This document shows, piece by piece, positions 48,712 through 56,450 of a DNA stretch of 64,000 nt. The notes beneath the pieces were generated by a model, which worked only from the letters and a program-made list of their open reading frames with translations, had not been told where the DNA came from and ran no database searches. Source of the stretch: Mesorhizobium sp. AR02 (GTDB lineage: Bacteria > Pseudomonadota > Alphaproteobacteria > Rhizobiales > Rhizobiaceae); NCBI RefSeq assembly GCF_024746835.1, contig NZ_CP080531.1:2790001-2854000 (forward strand). The letters are read 5' to 3'. Both the position numbers and the translations under genes were made by a program. Within the stretch, counting starts at the first letter, position 1. Each line of letters opens with the position of its first letter.

Positions 48712-49391
48712 GACGCAAGCGGTGCGTGCAGGCTGTAGCCGGTGTTGCGGACGGTGTGGATGAGCTGGGTTTCGAACGGCTTGTCGATCTTGGCCCGCAG
48801 CCGGCTGATATGGGTCTCGACGACGCTGGTCTTGGGATCGAAATGAAAGTCCCAGACGCGCTCCAGAAGCATGGTGCGGGTGATCACCCGGCCTTCGCCG
48901 CGCATCAGCACCTCCAGCAGGCTGAATTCCCTGGGCTGCAGGTCGATCGGCTGACCCTGCCGCGTAACGCGCCGCATGATGAGGTCCATCTCGAGGTCGC
49001 CGACCCGCAGGACGGTCTTCTGCTCCAGCGCCGCCGGCCGGCGGCCAAGCGCGTTTATACGGGCGAGAAGCTCCGAAAAGGCAAAGGGCTTGACCAGGTA
49101 GTCGTCGCCGCCGGCTTCCAGTCCCTCGACGCGGTCGTCGACGCCGCCGACGGAGGTGAGAAAGATGACCGGCGTCCGCACGCCTGCCGCACGGACCGCC
49201 TTGACCATCGACAGGCCGTCGAGGCCCGGGATCATGCGATCGGCTATGATCACGTCATAGCCGCCACTGGTCGCCGCGAAAAGCGCGTCATGTCCGTTGC
49301 GCAGGAGGTCGCAGACATGGCCTGCCTCGGTCAATCCCCTGACGATGTAGTCGGCGGTCCTTTGGTCGTCCTCGACGAGAAGAAGTCGCAT
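48708..49391 (-). CDS. OmpR/PhoB-family response regulator
   Basis: A 227-residue regulator. The receiver domain (1-118) has the acidic pair in VEDDQ, phospho-acceptor Asp51 in IIADRMIPGLDG and the conserved Lys in LVKPF. The C-terminal winged helix (about 128-224) contains LQPREFSLLEVLMR and SVVETHISRLRAKID. ATG 49391 is chosen; the frame further upstream lies in a repeat. It is the probable partner of the adjacent kinase and the best candidate to bind the four nTAC-N6-GTAAr boxes. Confidence 0.92.
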   Translation of the reverse strand: MRLLLVEDDQRTADYIVRGLTEAGHVCDLLRNGHDALFAATSGGYDVIIADRMIPGLDGLSMVKAVRAAGVRTPVIFLTSVGGVDDRVEGLEAGGDDYLVKPFAFSELLARINALGRRPAALEQKTVLRVGDLEMDLIMRRVTRQGQPIDLQPREFSLLEVLMRGEGRVITRTMLLERVWDFHFDPKTSVVETHISRLRAKIDKPFETQLIHTVRNTGYSLHAPLAS

Positions 49392-49466
49392 GGGTGTTCC
49401 GGTTGATTGCCGATATCGGGGATAGGCTATCACCGGCAGGGGTCCATTCCTAGGATGGCACAAACC

Positions 49467-49653
49467 TTCGTCATCCCAGGGCGGAGCAGGAGCGAAGCTC
49501 CGTCGCGGAGACCCTGGGATCCATGCCGCGACCTTGGCCGAAGAGTGCAGCGGAGCAGAATTCTGCACCGCAGCATCGCTTTGACGTCACGGCATGGATC
49601 CTCGAGTCTGCGCCGCGTCGCTACGCTCCTTGCTCCGCCCGCGGATGACGAAG
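49467..49653. repeat. Intergenic palindromic repeat, family A copy 4
   Basis: The arms are CTTCGTCATCCCAGGGCGGA and CCGCCCGCGGATGACGAAG, with the core in reverse orientation (GTGCAGCGGAGCAGAATTCT). It fills the gap between the response regulator and the COG4705 gene. Confidence 0.8.
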
Positions 49654-49661
49654 CCAAGGTT

Positions 49662-50456
49662 CTAGTCTGATTCCAGCAGGATCTCGTCAGCCTCGCCGGC
49701 CGTTCTCTTCAGCGTCATGTAGAGAACCAGGGCGACGATGCAGCCGAGGAAGATCATGCTGGTGAAGGTGGTGCCGAAACCGAGGCCGCCATATTCGACC
49801 GGCTGCGACAGCAGATCGCCGAAGGAGGCGCCGAGCGGCCGCGTCAGGATATAGGCCAGCCAGAAGGCCAGGATGGCGTCCAGATTGACGAGATAATAGG
49901 CGAGCGCGATAAGCGCGATCACGCCGCCGAACATGAGGCCCGACGTGAGATAGCCCATGTCGAAGCTCTCGGCGACAAGATCGCCGGCGGCGGTGCCGAG
50001 CGAGAAGGTGAAGAGGATCGCCAGCCAGTAGAAAATCTCGCGCCTGGTCGTGAAGATGGTGTGGATGGAAAGCGTCCGCTCGCTGGCGTACCAGAGCGCG
50101 AAGGTCGCCGCGAGCGCTACCGAGAAGGCTATCGTCGTGGTCTGCAGGCGCACGCCGAAATTGTCGACGAGGTTGTCGGTGATCAGCGTACCGACGACGC
50201 TGATCAGCACCACCGCCAGCCAGTAGGCCCACGGCACGTAGCGCTTCTGCGCGAACTGCAGGACAAGCGCAACGACCAGGACGCCGGTCATGATCAGCGA
50301 GGTGACGGTCAGGCCAAGCCCGAGGTTGACGGCGAGATAATCGGCCGCCGTTTCGCCCATGGTCACCGCCATCAGCTTGATCAGCCAGAAATCGACGGTG
50401 ACATCCGGGACCCTGTTCTGGTCAGAGGCGGCGGGTTGCTTGTTGGTTGAGAGCAT
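49662..50456 (-). CDS. COG4705-family integral membrane protein with internal repeats
   Basis: A 264-residue polytopic protein, about eight hydrophobic helices, uncharacterised family. Four copies of one helix-pair pattern are visible: DFWLIKLMAVTMGETAADYL (about 22-41), YWLAVVLISVVGTLITDNLV, YWLAILFTFSLGTAAGDLVA and FWLAYILTRPLGASFGDLLS. Each has an aromatic-W-L start, a small Gly-(Thr/Glu/Ala) kink and an acidic residue before the next helix. The repeated buried acids hint at a transport or channel role, by inference only. Confidence 0.75.
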   Translation of the reverse strand: MLSTNKQPAASDQNRVPDVTVDFWLIKLMAVTMGETAADYLAVNLGLGLTVTSLIMTGVLVVALVLQFAQKRYVPWAYWLAVVLISVVGTLITDNLVDNFGVRLQTTTIAFSVALAATFALWYASERTLSIHTIFTTRREIFYWLAILFTFSLGTAAGDLVAESFDMGYLTSGLMFGGVIALIALAYYLVNLDAILAFWLAYILTRPLGASFGDLLSQPVEYGGLGFGTTFTSMIFLGCIVALVLYMTLKRTAGEADEILLESD

Positions 50457-50601
50457 GGGCTGAAGTCCTGAGGTTGATGGTTGCGGCGGGATGAAGGCGT
50501 ATCGCGAGGGATTGATGCGATCCGCCCTCTATTCATGCATGTCATGTCTCAATCGCTGCACACCCTCGGGTAGGGCCCGAGGGTGCTTTGGACGGCATGG
50601 A

Positions 50602-50856
50602 TTACTTGCCCATGACTTTCATGGCCTGGGCGAAGAAGTCGTTGGCGCGCTTGTCGTCATCCGCATTGCAGCGTTCGATGCCCTTGGTTTCCAGCTCCGA
50701 GACCTTGTTCTTGTCGGCGTCGTTGAGCTTGGCTGTCGCTTCAGCGGCTCGAAGGGCCTTCAAACTGTCCTCACAAGCGGGGGCCGCATAAACGGTGGAA
50801 ATCGAGGCCGAGACAGCGAGGGTGCCCACTGCGACGGCAAGTGCAAATCTTCTCAT
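50602..50856 (-). CDS. Small secreted protein (84 aa)
   Basis: A signal peptide (MRRFALAVAVGTLAVSASIS, cleavage after VYA near residue 24) is followed by a 60-residue charged, mostly helical mature part with two cysteines (ACEDSLKAL; IERCNADDDK) that could form a disulfide. ATG 50856 is chosen over the upstream frame, which lacks a signal sequence. I do not recognise a named family. It is divergent from the methyltransferase-like gene at 51121, with an operator-like box between them. Confidence 0.7.
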   Translation of the reverse strand: MRRFALAVAVGTLAVSASISTVYAAPACEDSLKALRAAEATAKLNDADKNKVSELETKGIERCNADDDKRANDFFAQAMKVMGK

Positions 50857-50972
50857 GAAACCGTTCCCTATCTGATGCCGGTGGTCAGGCCGCCGGAATT
50901 GAAGCCGACCCCTAATTGGCGGGCCGGCATCCGAACGATAGGGAAGCGACTTCACTCCAGCCTGTCCCGCGG

Positions 50973-50988
50973 CATACAATTTCGTAAG
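50973..50988. promoter_or_regulatory. Candidate response-regulator box 4 (CATAC-N6-GTAAG)
   Basis: CATAC-AATTTC-GTAAG lies in the 264-bp divergent gap, 117 bp from the 50856 start and 133 bp from the 51121 start. Nothing else is recognised in this gap. Confidence 0.55.
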
Positions 50989-51120
50989 AATGGGCGTAGG
51001 CCGCACAAAAGGCCTTTACGAACCTCTTGCGCTGCGCTGATAGAAGCCACGGCCTTGTATCCGCCATCAATGGCGTGCCCCAGTGCCCGAACCTGCAATC
51101 CGTGCGCCAGGAAAACACGA

Positions 51121-51756
51121 ATGACCTACGCTTCCCTCAAGCCGGTTTCGAAGGCGTTCGTCCAACGCAAGCGGCTGATCTTCGTGCGGGTGGCGGCGGT
51201 GCTGGCGGTGCTGCTCCTGTTCCTCACCAAGCCGGCGCTTGCCGAGGGCTCGGACGGGCATGAAGCGCTCGAATTCTTCGGCTTCTGCCTGGTGCTCGCC
51301 TGCGTTGCCGGCCGGCTCTGGAGCATCCTCTATGTCGGTGGCAAGAAGAATGAGGAGCTGGTTTCGACGGGACCGTTTTCGATGAGCCAGAACCCGCTCT
51401 ATTTCTTCTCGACGGTCGGCGCGGTCGGCATCGGTCTGCTCTATGGCTCGCTGGTGGCGGCTGCCGTCCTTGGCGTTGCCAGCTTTCTCATCTTCCGCGT
51501 CACGGCGCGCAAGGAAGCCGAATATCTCCTGGGCAAGTTCGGCCCGGCCTATACCGCCTATATCCAGGCGACGCCGCGATTCTGGCCGAACCCGCTGCTC
51601 TACCGCGACAATGACGAGCTGCAGTTCTCGACGCGGGCGCTCAAGCGCACCTTCTTCGACGGGCTCTATTTCCTCGCCATCTTCCCGGCCATCGAGCTGA
51701 TCGAGTATTTCCGGCAGACGGGCCTGCTGTTCCCGGCCTTCATCACGCTCTACTGA
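51121..51756 (+). CDS. Isoprenylcysteine carboxyl methyltransferase-like membrane protein
   Basis: A 211-residue membrane protein of the ICMT/phospholipid methyltransferase fold. An N-terminal helix (about 22-40) is followed by GPFSMSQNPLYFFSTVGAVG (about 81-100), matching the GPxxxxxNPxY core. RKEAEYLLGKFGPAYTAYIQATPRFWPNP (about 137-165) matches the C-terminal cofactor region. The substrate is unknown; bacterial members methylate lipids, thiols or are orphan. The gene starts a rightward unit opposite the small secreted protein. Confidence 0.82.
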   Translation: MTYASLKPVSKAFVQRKRLIFVRVAAVLAVLLLFLTKPALAEGSDGHEALEFFGFCLVLACVAGRLWSILYVGGKKNEELVSTGPFSMSQNPLYFFSTVGAVGIGLLYGSLVAAAVLGVASFLIFRVTARKEAEYLLGKFGPAYTAYIQATPRFWPNPLLYRDNDELQFSTRALKRTFFDGLYFLAIFPAIELIEYFRQTGLLFPAFITLY

Positions 51757-51796
51757 TCAGCCGGCTAATCGGCGCAGGGGACGTCATGCCATGCGC

Positions 51797-52000
51797 TGGA
51801 AGTCTGCCGGCGCCATGATGTGCTCACCATCTCGCATGACCGGTTTCCGACGCAACGGCGCGATCTTTGCCTCGGAGCCGGTCTATGGCATCGTGCCGGA
51901 CATGATCACCTGCGCCAAGCGGCTGACATCGCGCTATGTGCCGCTGGGCGTGGTGTGTCGGTCTCTGACCGCCACTGCCGACGGATCGCGCAGAAGACGA
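51797..52000 (+). pseudogene. Decayed fragment of a class III aminotransferase
   Basis: Translation in shifting frames gives CRRHDVLTISH, then (next frame) FRRNGAIFASEPVYGIVPDM and ITCAKRLTSRYVPLG, then (another frame) VSVSDRH. This is the core around the PLP lysine of omega-amino acid:pyruvate aminotransferases (GFGRTGAxFGSExYGIxPDMITCAKGLTSGYVPLG). At least two frameshifts and loss of both ends show it is a remnant; no full gene is present. It lies between the ICMT-like and C39-like genes. Confidence 0.75.
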
Positions 52001-52242
52001 GGGCCGGCCGGTTTCGAACGGAGATGACCCCATGCCAGCTTCGCTGCTGACCAGCAGGGCCCGTGTGACAGTCTTCACAGCCGAAGATGCATCCGTCTGG
52101 GCGGGCCTGATGGCGGCGGTGCCGGCTGAGATGGCGATTGTCTGGCCGCCCTGCAAAAAATCGCCGGCGTCACCGGCGTGGCGCAATACCGCGACGGTCG
52201 CCCGAGGCGATCTTGATCGGCCAGCGCCGGCCGGCGGCGGCG

Positions 52243-53085
52243 ATGATGCGCATCGCTTTGTCCTGGTCCGCTGCCGGCTTCATCGCGGCCGACGGCCCGC
52301 GCCTGCTGGAGGCGCTGGAGAAGGAGGCGCTTGCGCAAGATGTGCTCTGCCTGCGCGCCGACGAGGACACGGTGCTGCGCATCGGCGGCCAGTGGGAGAG
52401 CCGGGACGGGTTTCTGCAGCGCTGGATCGGCATCGAGCCGACCCGCCTGCAGGAGCGGCTACCGCCATCCTGGCCACAGACGGCGGGCTTCACCTGCGGG
52501 CCGTCGGCGCTGGCCATGGCGATGGCCGGCCTCGACCCGGCCTTGCTGCCGGACCGGGCGCTGGAGGTCGAGCTCTGGCGTGAAGCCACCACCATCATCG
52601 GCCCGAGCGGCCCGGGCGGCTGCGACCCCTATGGGCTGGCGCTGGCGGCGCACCGGCGCGGGCTGCGGACCGAAGTGTTCATGAGCAGTGCCGAGCCGAT
52701 CTTCCTCGATCGCGCCGCCTCGGAGGAAAGGCGCGGCCTGATGAGCTTCGTGCAGGCCGGTTTCAAGCGCGCGGTCGAAGCCGCGTCAGTGCCGATCGAG
52801 ACGCGCGCCTTTGCCATCGAAGAGATCGCCCGGGCACTCGATCGCGGCTTCTCGGCGCTGGTGCTGATCGATCAGGCACCGATGATGGGCTACACCTGCC
52901 CGCATTGGGTGCTCGTCCACGGCCATGGCGGTGGGGTCTATTTCATCAACGACCCGTGGATCGAGCCCGACCGTCTCGAACAGAAGATGGATGTTGTCGA
53001 CCTTCCGGTGATGGCGGCGGAGCTCGACCAGATGGCCTGGTATGGCAATCCGGCCTACAGGGCCGCGGTGCTGGTTGGGCGATAA
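52243..53085 (+). CDS. C39-like cysteine peptidase family protein (DUF3335-type)
   Basis: A 280-residue protein with a papain-like triad: Cys85 in QTAGFTCGPSALAMAMAG, His in CPHWVLVHGHGGG (about 222-234) and Asp in FINDPW. This fits the peptidase C39-like (DUF3335) group. Many relatives are fused to a GNAT acetyltransferase domain, which is absent here. The ATG at 52243 (or 52246) is used. The sequence from 52001 to 52242 upstream shows no recognisable gene and may be further decayed coding DNA. Confidence 0.75.
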   Translation: MMRIALSWSAAGFIAADGPRLLEALEKEALAQDVLCLRADEDTVLRIGGQWESRDGFLQRWIGIEPTRLQERLPPSWPQTAGFTCGPSALAMAMAGLDPALLPDRALEVELWREATTIIGPSGPGGCDPYGLALAAHRRGLRTEVFMSSAEPIFLDRAASEERRGLMSFVQAGFKRAVEAASVPIETRAFAIEEIARALDRGFSALVLIDQAPMMGYTCPHWVLVHGHGGGVYFINDPWIEPDRLEQKMDVVDLPVMAAELDQMAWYGNPAYRAAVLVGR

Positions 53086-53116
53086 CGTTCGGGGGATTAG
53101 CGACGGCTTCCCACCG

Positions 53117-53304
53117 CTTCGTCATCCATGGGCGGAGCAAGGAGCGCAGCGACGCAGCGCAGACCCCAGGATCCATGCCGGGACTCCAACGCGCCGCCAC
53201 GGTGCAGAATCCTGCTCCGCTGCACTCCACGGCTGAGGTCGCGGCATGGATCCTCGGGTCTCCGCGACGCCGCTATGCGGCTGCTCCGCCCGTGGATGAC
53301 GAAG
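53117..53304. repeat. Intergenic palindromic repeat, family A copy 5
   Basis: The arms are CTTCGTCATCCATGGGCGGA and CCGCCCGTGGATGACGAAG, and the core is GTGCAGAATCCTGCTCCGCT. It occupies most of the 320-bp gap after the C39-like gene; the remainder shows nothing. Confidence 0.8.
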
Positions 53305-53405
53305 TCGGGAGGGCCTCAGCCAATCCCGAACGTCCATGATAAGCCGACGAACGAACGACGGAATCCCGCTAGCACAGCCTTCAACCCATCCCTACTATGG
53401 CGCAC

Positions 53406-53891
53406 CTAGCCTCCCAGCGGATACGGCATATAACCGACGAAGCCGGCAATCTTCCAGCTGCCTTCGACCTTCCTGCAGAAATACAGCGTCTGCCATTTCA
53501 GCCGGTCGACGCTGCCATCCGCCTTGGCAACTGTGCCGTCGAACTTCTTGTGCAGCACGGCGCGGTCGCCGTCGACATCGATGTCGCGCAGATTGGTGAC
53601 GCGAAAAATCGCCTCGCGCAGCGGCTCGGCGAATTTGGTCGCCGCCGTCTCCCTGGCCTGGCGCAGCCATTCGTCGCGATAGATTTCCAGCCGGGGGAAT
53701 TGCAGCCGCCAGGCGTCGGCATTGGCGAGAAAATGCGCATGCATGCCGAAGAAGCTTTCAGCGATGAAATCGTTCTCGACCATCGACCAGTCCTGGCCGA
53801 TGAAGGCGTCGATGTCGCGGCGCACCAGCATCTCCCACAGCGCGTGGCGGTCGGCGTCGCCGGAAGGAAACGGATTCTTGTCGAAGGTCAT
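53406..53891 (-). CDS. NTF2/SnoaL-like fold protein
   Basis: A 161-residue protein with an NTF2-like cone fold pattern: N-terminal helices (DRHALWEMLVRRDIDAFI), then strands ending in KWQTLYFCRKVEGSWKIAGFVGYMP, the usual terminal beta-hairpin of SnoaL-like proteins. The catalytic role is unknown; such proteins serve as isomerases, cyclases or ligand binders. It is divergent from a RidA gene across 207 bp that contains the AAAGCAACA inverted repeat. A related fold is fused to the flavin monooxygenase at 56451. Confidence 0.75.
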   Translation of the reverse strand: MTFDKNPFPSGDADRHALWEMLVRRDIDAFIGQDWSMVENDFIAESFFGMHAHFLANADAWRLQFPRLEIYRDEWLRQARETAATKFAEPLREAIFRVTNLRDIDVDGDRAVLHKKFDGTVAKADGSVDRLKWQTLYFCRKVEGSWKIAGFVGYMPYPLGG

Positions 53892-53980
53892 TCTCGGTCT
53901 CTCCGGTCTTGCACAGGCATCGGTTCGTGGCGGCTTGAAAGCCGTCCGGCAGGCGCGCACGATGCAAGCGCTCTTGTAAT

Positions 53981-54012
53981 AAAGCAACACGAATTTCGAA
54001 GAATGTTGCTTT
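53981..54012. promoter_or_regulatory. Inverted repeat AAAGCAACA-N14-TGTTGCTTT, candidate RpiR operator
   Basis: A perfect 9+9 bp inverted repeat in the divergent gap between the NTF2-like and RidA genes, 90 and 86 bp from the two starts. The left half plus flanking ATTTC recurs at 59424 upstream of the transporter genes. Confidence 0.6.
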
Positions 54013-54098
54013 CCAACAAAGGCCCTATCGGGACCGCTCCGATCGCGGTAAATCTGCGCCGAAGCGGGCCCTGCCCGTGTGATCAGAGGAGGCATGCC

Positions 54099-54464
54099 TT
54101 GCCCAAGCAGACTTTTGGAACATCCCATGTGCCGCTGTCGCCCGCGGTGCGGGCCGGCGACTTTGTCTATGTCTCGGGCCAGGTTCCGTTCGGCAGCGAC
54201 GGCATCGTGGTCAAGGGCGGCATCACGGAACAGACCGAACAGGTGCTTGCCAATGTGAAGGCGGCGCTGGCATTGGCCGGCTGCACATTGGACGATGTGG
54301 TGAAGACCACGGTGTGGCTGGAGGACGCGCGCGACTTCGGCGGCTTCAACGCCGTATACGCGAGGCACTTCCCGAAGAACCCGCCGGCCCGCACCACGGT
54401 CGAATCGCGGCTGATGATCGACATCAAGATCGAGGTTGAGGCGGTCGCGTACAGGCCGGTCTGA
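54099..54464 (+). CDS. RidA family protein (canonical Arg present), TTG start
   Basis: A 121-residue RidA-fold protein. The TTG at 54099 is preceded by AGAGGAGG at 6 nt spacing; the nearby ATG at 54094 is out of frame. GDFVYVSGQVPFG and LDDVVKTTVWLED are typical. The segment ARTTVESRLM places an Arg where E. coli RidA has Arg105, so imine deaminase activity is possible, unlike the RidA at 3228. It is first in a rightward pair with the COG3964 amidohydrolase (28 bp apart). Confidence 0.85.
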   Translation: MPKQTFGTSHVPLSPAVRAGDFVYVSGQVPFGSDGIVVKGGITEQTEQVLANVKAALALAGCTLDDVVKTTVWLEDARDFGGFNAVYARHFPKNPPARTTVESRLMIDIKIEVEAVAYRPV

Positions 54465-54492
54465 CAAGCGATAACGAAGCGGAGGTTCCCCC

Positions 54493-55728
54493 ATGCAATT
54501 CGACCTCCTGCTGAAGGGCGGACGGCTGATCGATCCGGCGTCCGGCATCGACGCGCAGCGCGATGTCGCCATCGCCAATGGCCGCGTCGCAGCGGTCGAC
54601 GCCGATATCCCCGTGACCAGCGCCGCCAAAATTGTCGACGCGACGGGCTGCATCGTCGCGCCCGGCCTCGTCGACCTGCACAGTCACGTCTATTGGGGCG
54701 GCACCTCGCTCGGCGTCGATGCCGACCGGCTGGCGGCCAAAAGCGGCACCACCACCTTCATCGATGCGGGCAGTGCGGGCGCCGGCAATTTCCTCGGCTT
54801 CCGCCGCCATGTCATGGAGCGCTCGAAGGTGCGCATCCTGGCCTATGTCAACATTTCCTTTGCCGGCATTTTCGGCTTTTCGCAGACGGTGTCGGTCGGC
54901 GAGTGCAGCGATCTCCGGCTCTGCGAACCGCGCGAGGTGGTTGCCGCCGCGCGCGAACATGCCGATGTCGTCGTCGGCGTGAAAGTCCGCTCCGGCAAGC
55001 ATGCCGGCAGCACCAGCGGCATCGCGCCGGTCGATCTGGCGCTCGAAGCGGCCGACAAAGCCGGCCTGCCGCTGATGGCGCATATTGACGAGCCGCCGCC
55101 CGGCCGCTCGGAAGTGCTGCCGCGCCTGCGCCGGGGCGATATCCTCACCCATTGCTTCCGGCCGTTCCCCAACGCGCCGGTCTTTGCCTCCGGCGCCGTG
55201 CGGCCCGACATGCGGCTGGCGCGCGAGCGCGGCGTCATCTTCGATCTCGGCCATGGCATGGGTTCGTTCGACTTCGAAGTCGCGCGCGCCATGCTGGCCG
55301 AGGGGCTGGCGCCCGACGTCATCTCGAGCGACGTGCATCTTTACTGCGTCGATGGTCCGGCCTTCGACATACTGGTCTGCATGTCGAAGCTGATGGCGCT
55401 CGGCATGCCGCTGGTCGAGGTTTTGCGCGCGGCGACGCAAGCGCCGGCGCAGGCGATCGCAAGGCCTGACCTCGGCACGCTGGCGGTCGGCACCGTCGGC
55501 GACGTCACTGTCCTTCGCCAGCGCCCGGGCCGCTTCACCTTCGTCGATGCGGTCGGCGCTTCGCTGGTCGCCGATCAGGGGCTGGTGTCGGAAGGGATCG
55601 TCATTAGCGGCACCTGGTGGCCGAATGAGGCGGTGAGCGACCTCGGCGAGACCGAGCGTTTCGAGGCGCATGCCGACCATACGCATGTCGAGGTTGCCGC
55701 CCGACATTTCGGGCATCGGCACGATTGA
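54493..55728 (+). CDS. COG3964 amidohydrolase/deacetylase family metallohydrolase
   Basis: A 411-residue binuclear metallohydrolase. The metal-site residues are His63 and His65 (GLVDLHSHVYWGG), Lys164 (VVGVKVRSG, likely carboxylated), His197 (LMAHIDEPP), His220 (ILTHCF) and Asp280 (VISSDVH). COG3964 proteins were often misnamed dihydroorotase; as I recall, the Agrobacterium member Atu3266 cleaves acetyl-(R)-mandelate. Acylated hydroxy or amino acids are therefore better guesses than dihydroorotate. It follows a RidA gene, suggesting an enamine/imine-forming pathway. Confidence 0.85.
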   Translation: MQFDLLLKGGRLIDPASGIDAQRDVAIANGRVAAVDADIPVTSAAKIVDATGCIVAPGLVDLHSHVYWGGTSLGVDADRLAAKSGTTTFIDAGSAGAGNFLGFRRHVMERSKVRILAYVNISFAGIFGFSQTVSVGECSDLRLCEPREVVAAAREHADVVVGVKVRSGKHAGSTSGIAPVDLALEAADKAGLPLMAHIDEPPPGRSEVLPRLRRGDILTHCFRPFPNAPVFASGAVRPDMRLARERGVIFDLGHGMGSFDFEVARAMLAEGLAPDVISSDVHLYCVDGPAFDILVCMSKLMALGMPLVEVLRAATQAPAQAIARPDLGTLAVGTVGDVTVLRQRPGRFTFVDAVGASLVADQGLVSEGIVISGTWWPNEAVSDLGETERFEAHADHTHVEVAARHFGHRHD

Positions 55729-55758
55729 GCGGGAGCGGTCAGATGAGTGCCGGCGTGG

Positions 55759-56340
55759 TTACGCCAGCCCCATCGCGCTCAGGAACTGCTCGACCCTGGC
55801 GGTCGTCAAAAGCTCGACGCGTTCGCGGATCAGGTCGTCGCTCCAGTTCCACCACTGCAAGGATAGCAGGCGCTCGATGATTTCGGGCGCGAATCGGTAG
55901 CGGATGACACGGGCCGGATTGCCGACCGCGATGGCATAGGGCGCAATGTCCCGGGTGACGATGCTGCCGGCGCCGATGACCGCGCCGCTACCGATGGTGA
56001 CGCCGCCAAGGATGATACAGCGGGCACCGATCCAGACGTCATGGCCGACCGTGATTGGCCCCTTGCCGACCGTGCCGGGCGCATTGCGGATCTTTCCGTC
56101 CACGAACTGGATCGGAAAGGTGGTCGCGGTGTCGACGCGATGCTCGGCCGCGCAGATGAAGAGAACACCTGGCCCGATCGAGCAGAACGATCCTATCCGC
56201 ACCGGCACGCTCTTGTGCGGGACGAAGAACGATTCCTTGTTGAGACCGTAGGTGTGACGACCGATCTCGACACCGGGCAGTGGCGGCAACGGGTCCTTCT
56301 TCAGTCCAAGCTTTATGCGAAGCCCTCTCAGCAGTCCCAC
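55759..56340 (-). CDS. CatB-type hexapeptide-repeat O-acetyltransferase
   Basis: A 193-residue left-handed beta-helix acetyltransferase of the xenobiotic acetyltransferase (CatB/Vat) group. [23 protein letters not shown] with the catalytic-type His, and the hexapeptide run [20 protein letters not shown] (about 98-117) are visible, then [16 protein letters not shown]. The start is GTG 56340, with GGGGAGGG upstream. The substrate is unknown (antibiotic or sugar). It is convergent with the amidohydrolase gene. Confidence 0.87.
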   Translation of the reverse strand: MGLLRGLRIKLGLKKDPLPPLPGVEIGRHTYGLNKESFFVPHKSVPVRIGSFCSIGPGVLFICAAEHRVDTATTFPIQFVDGKIRNAPGTVGKGPITVGHDVWIGARCIILGGVTIGSGAVIGAGSIVTRDIAPYAIAVGNPARVIRYRFAPEIIERLLSLQWWNWSDDLIRERVELLTTARVEQFLSAMGLA

Positions 56341-56450
56341 CGGCTTCCCTCCCCAGAATGCCAGGCAATACAGGGGGAGGATTACTCACCGCATCTGAAA
56401 AGTTCGCAAGCAATTTAGAGTAGTGGCCCACCGCTACTTGCGTTATCCGG

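Noticed and set aside
52032..52583. Open frame of about 183 codons overlapping the C39-like gene
   Set aside because: It runs out of frame through the peptidase coding region and turns into Arg/Pro/Gly-rich sequence without a motif.
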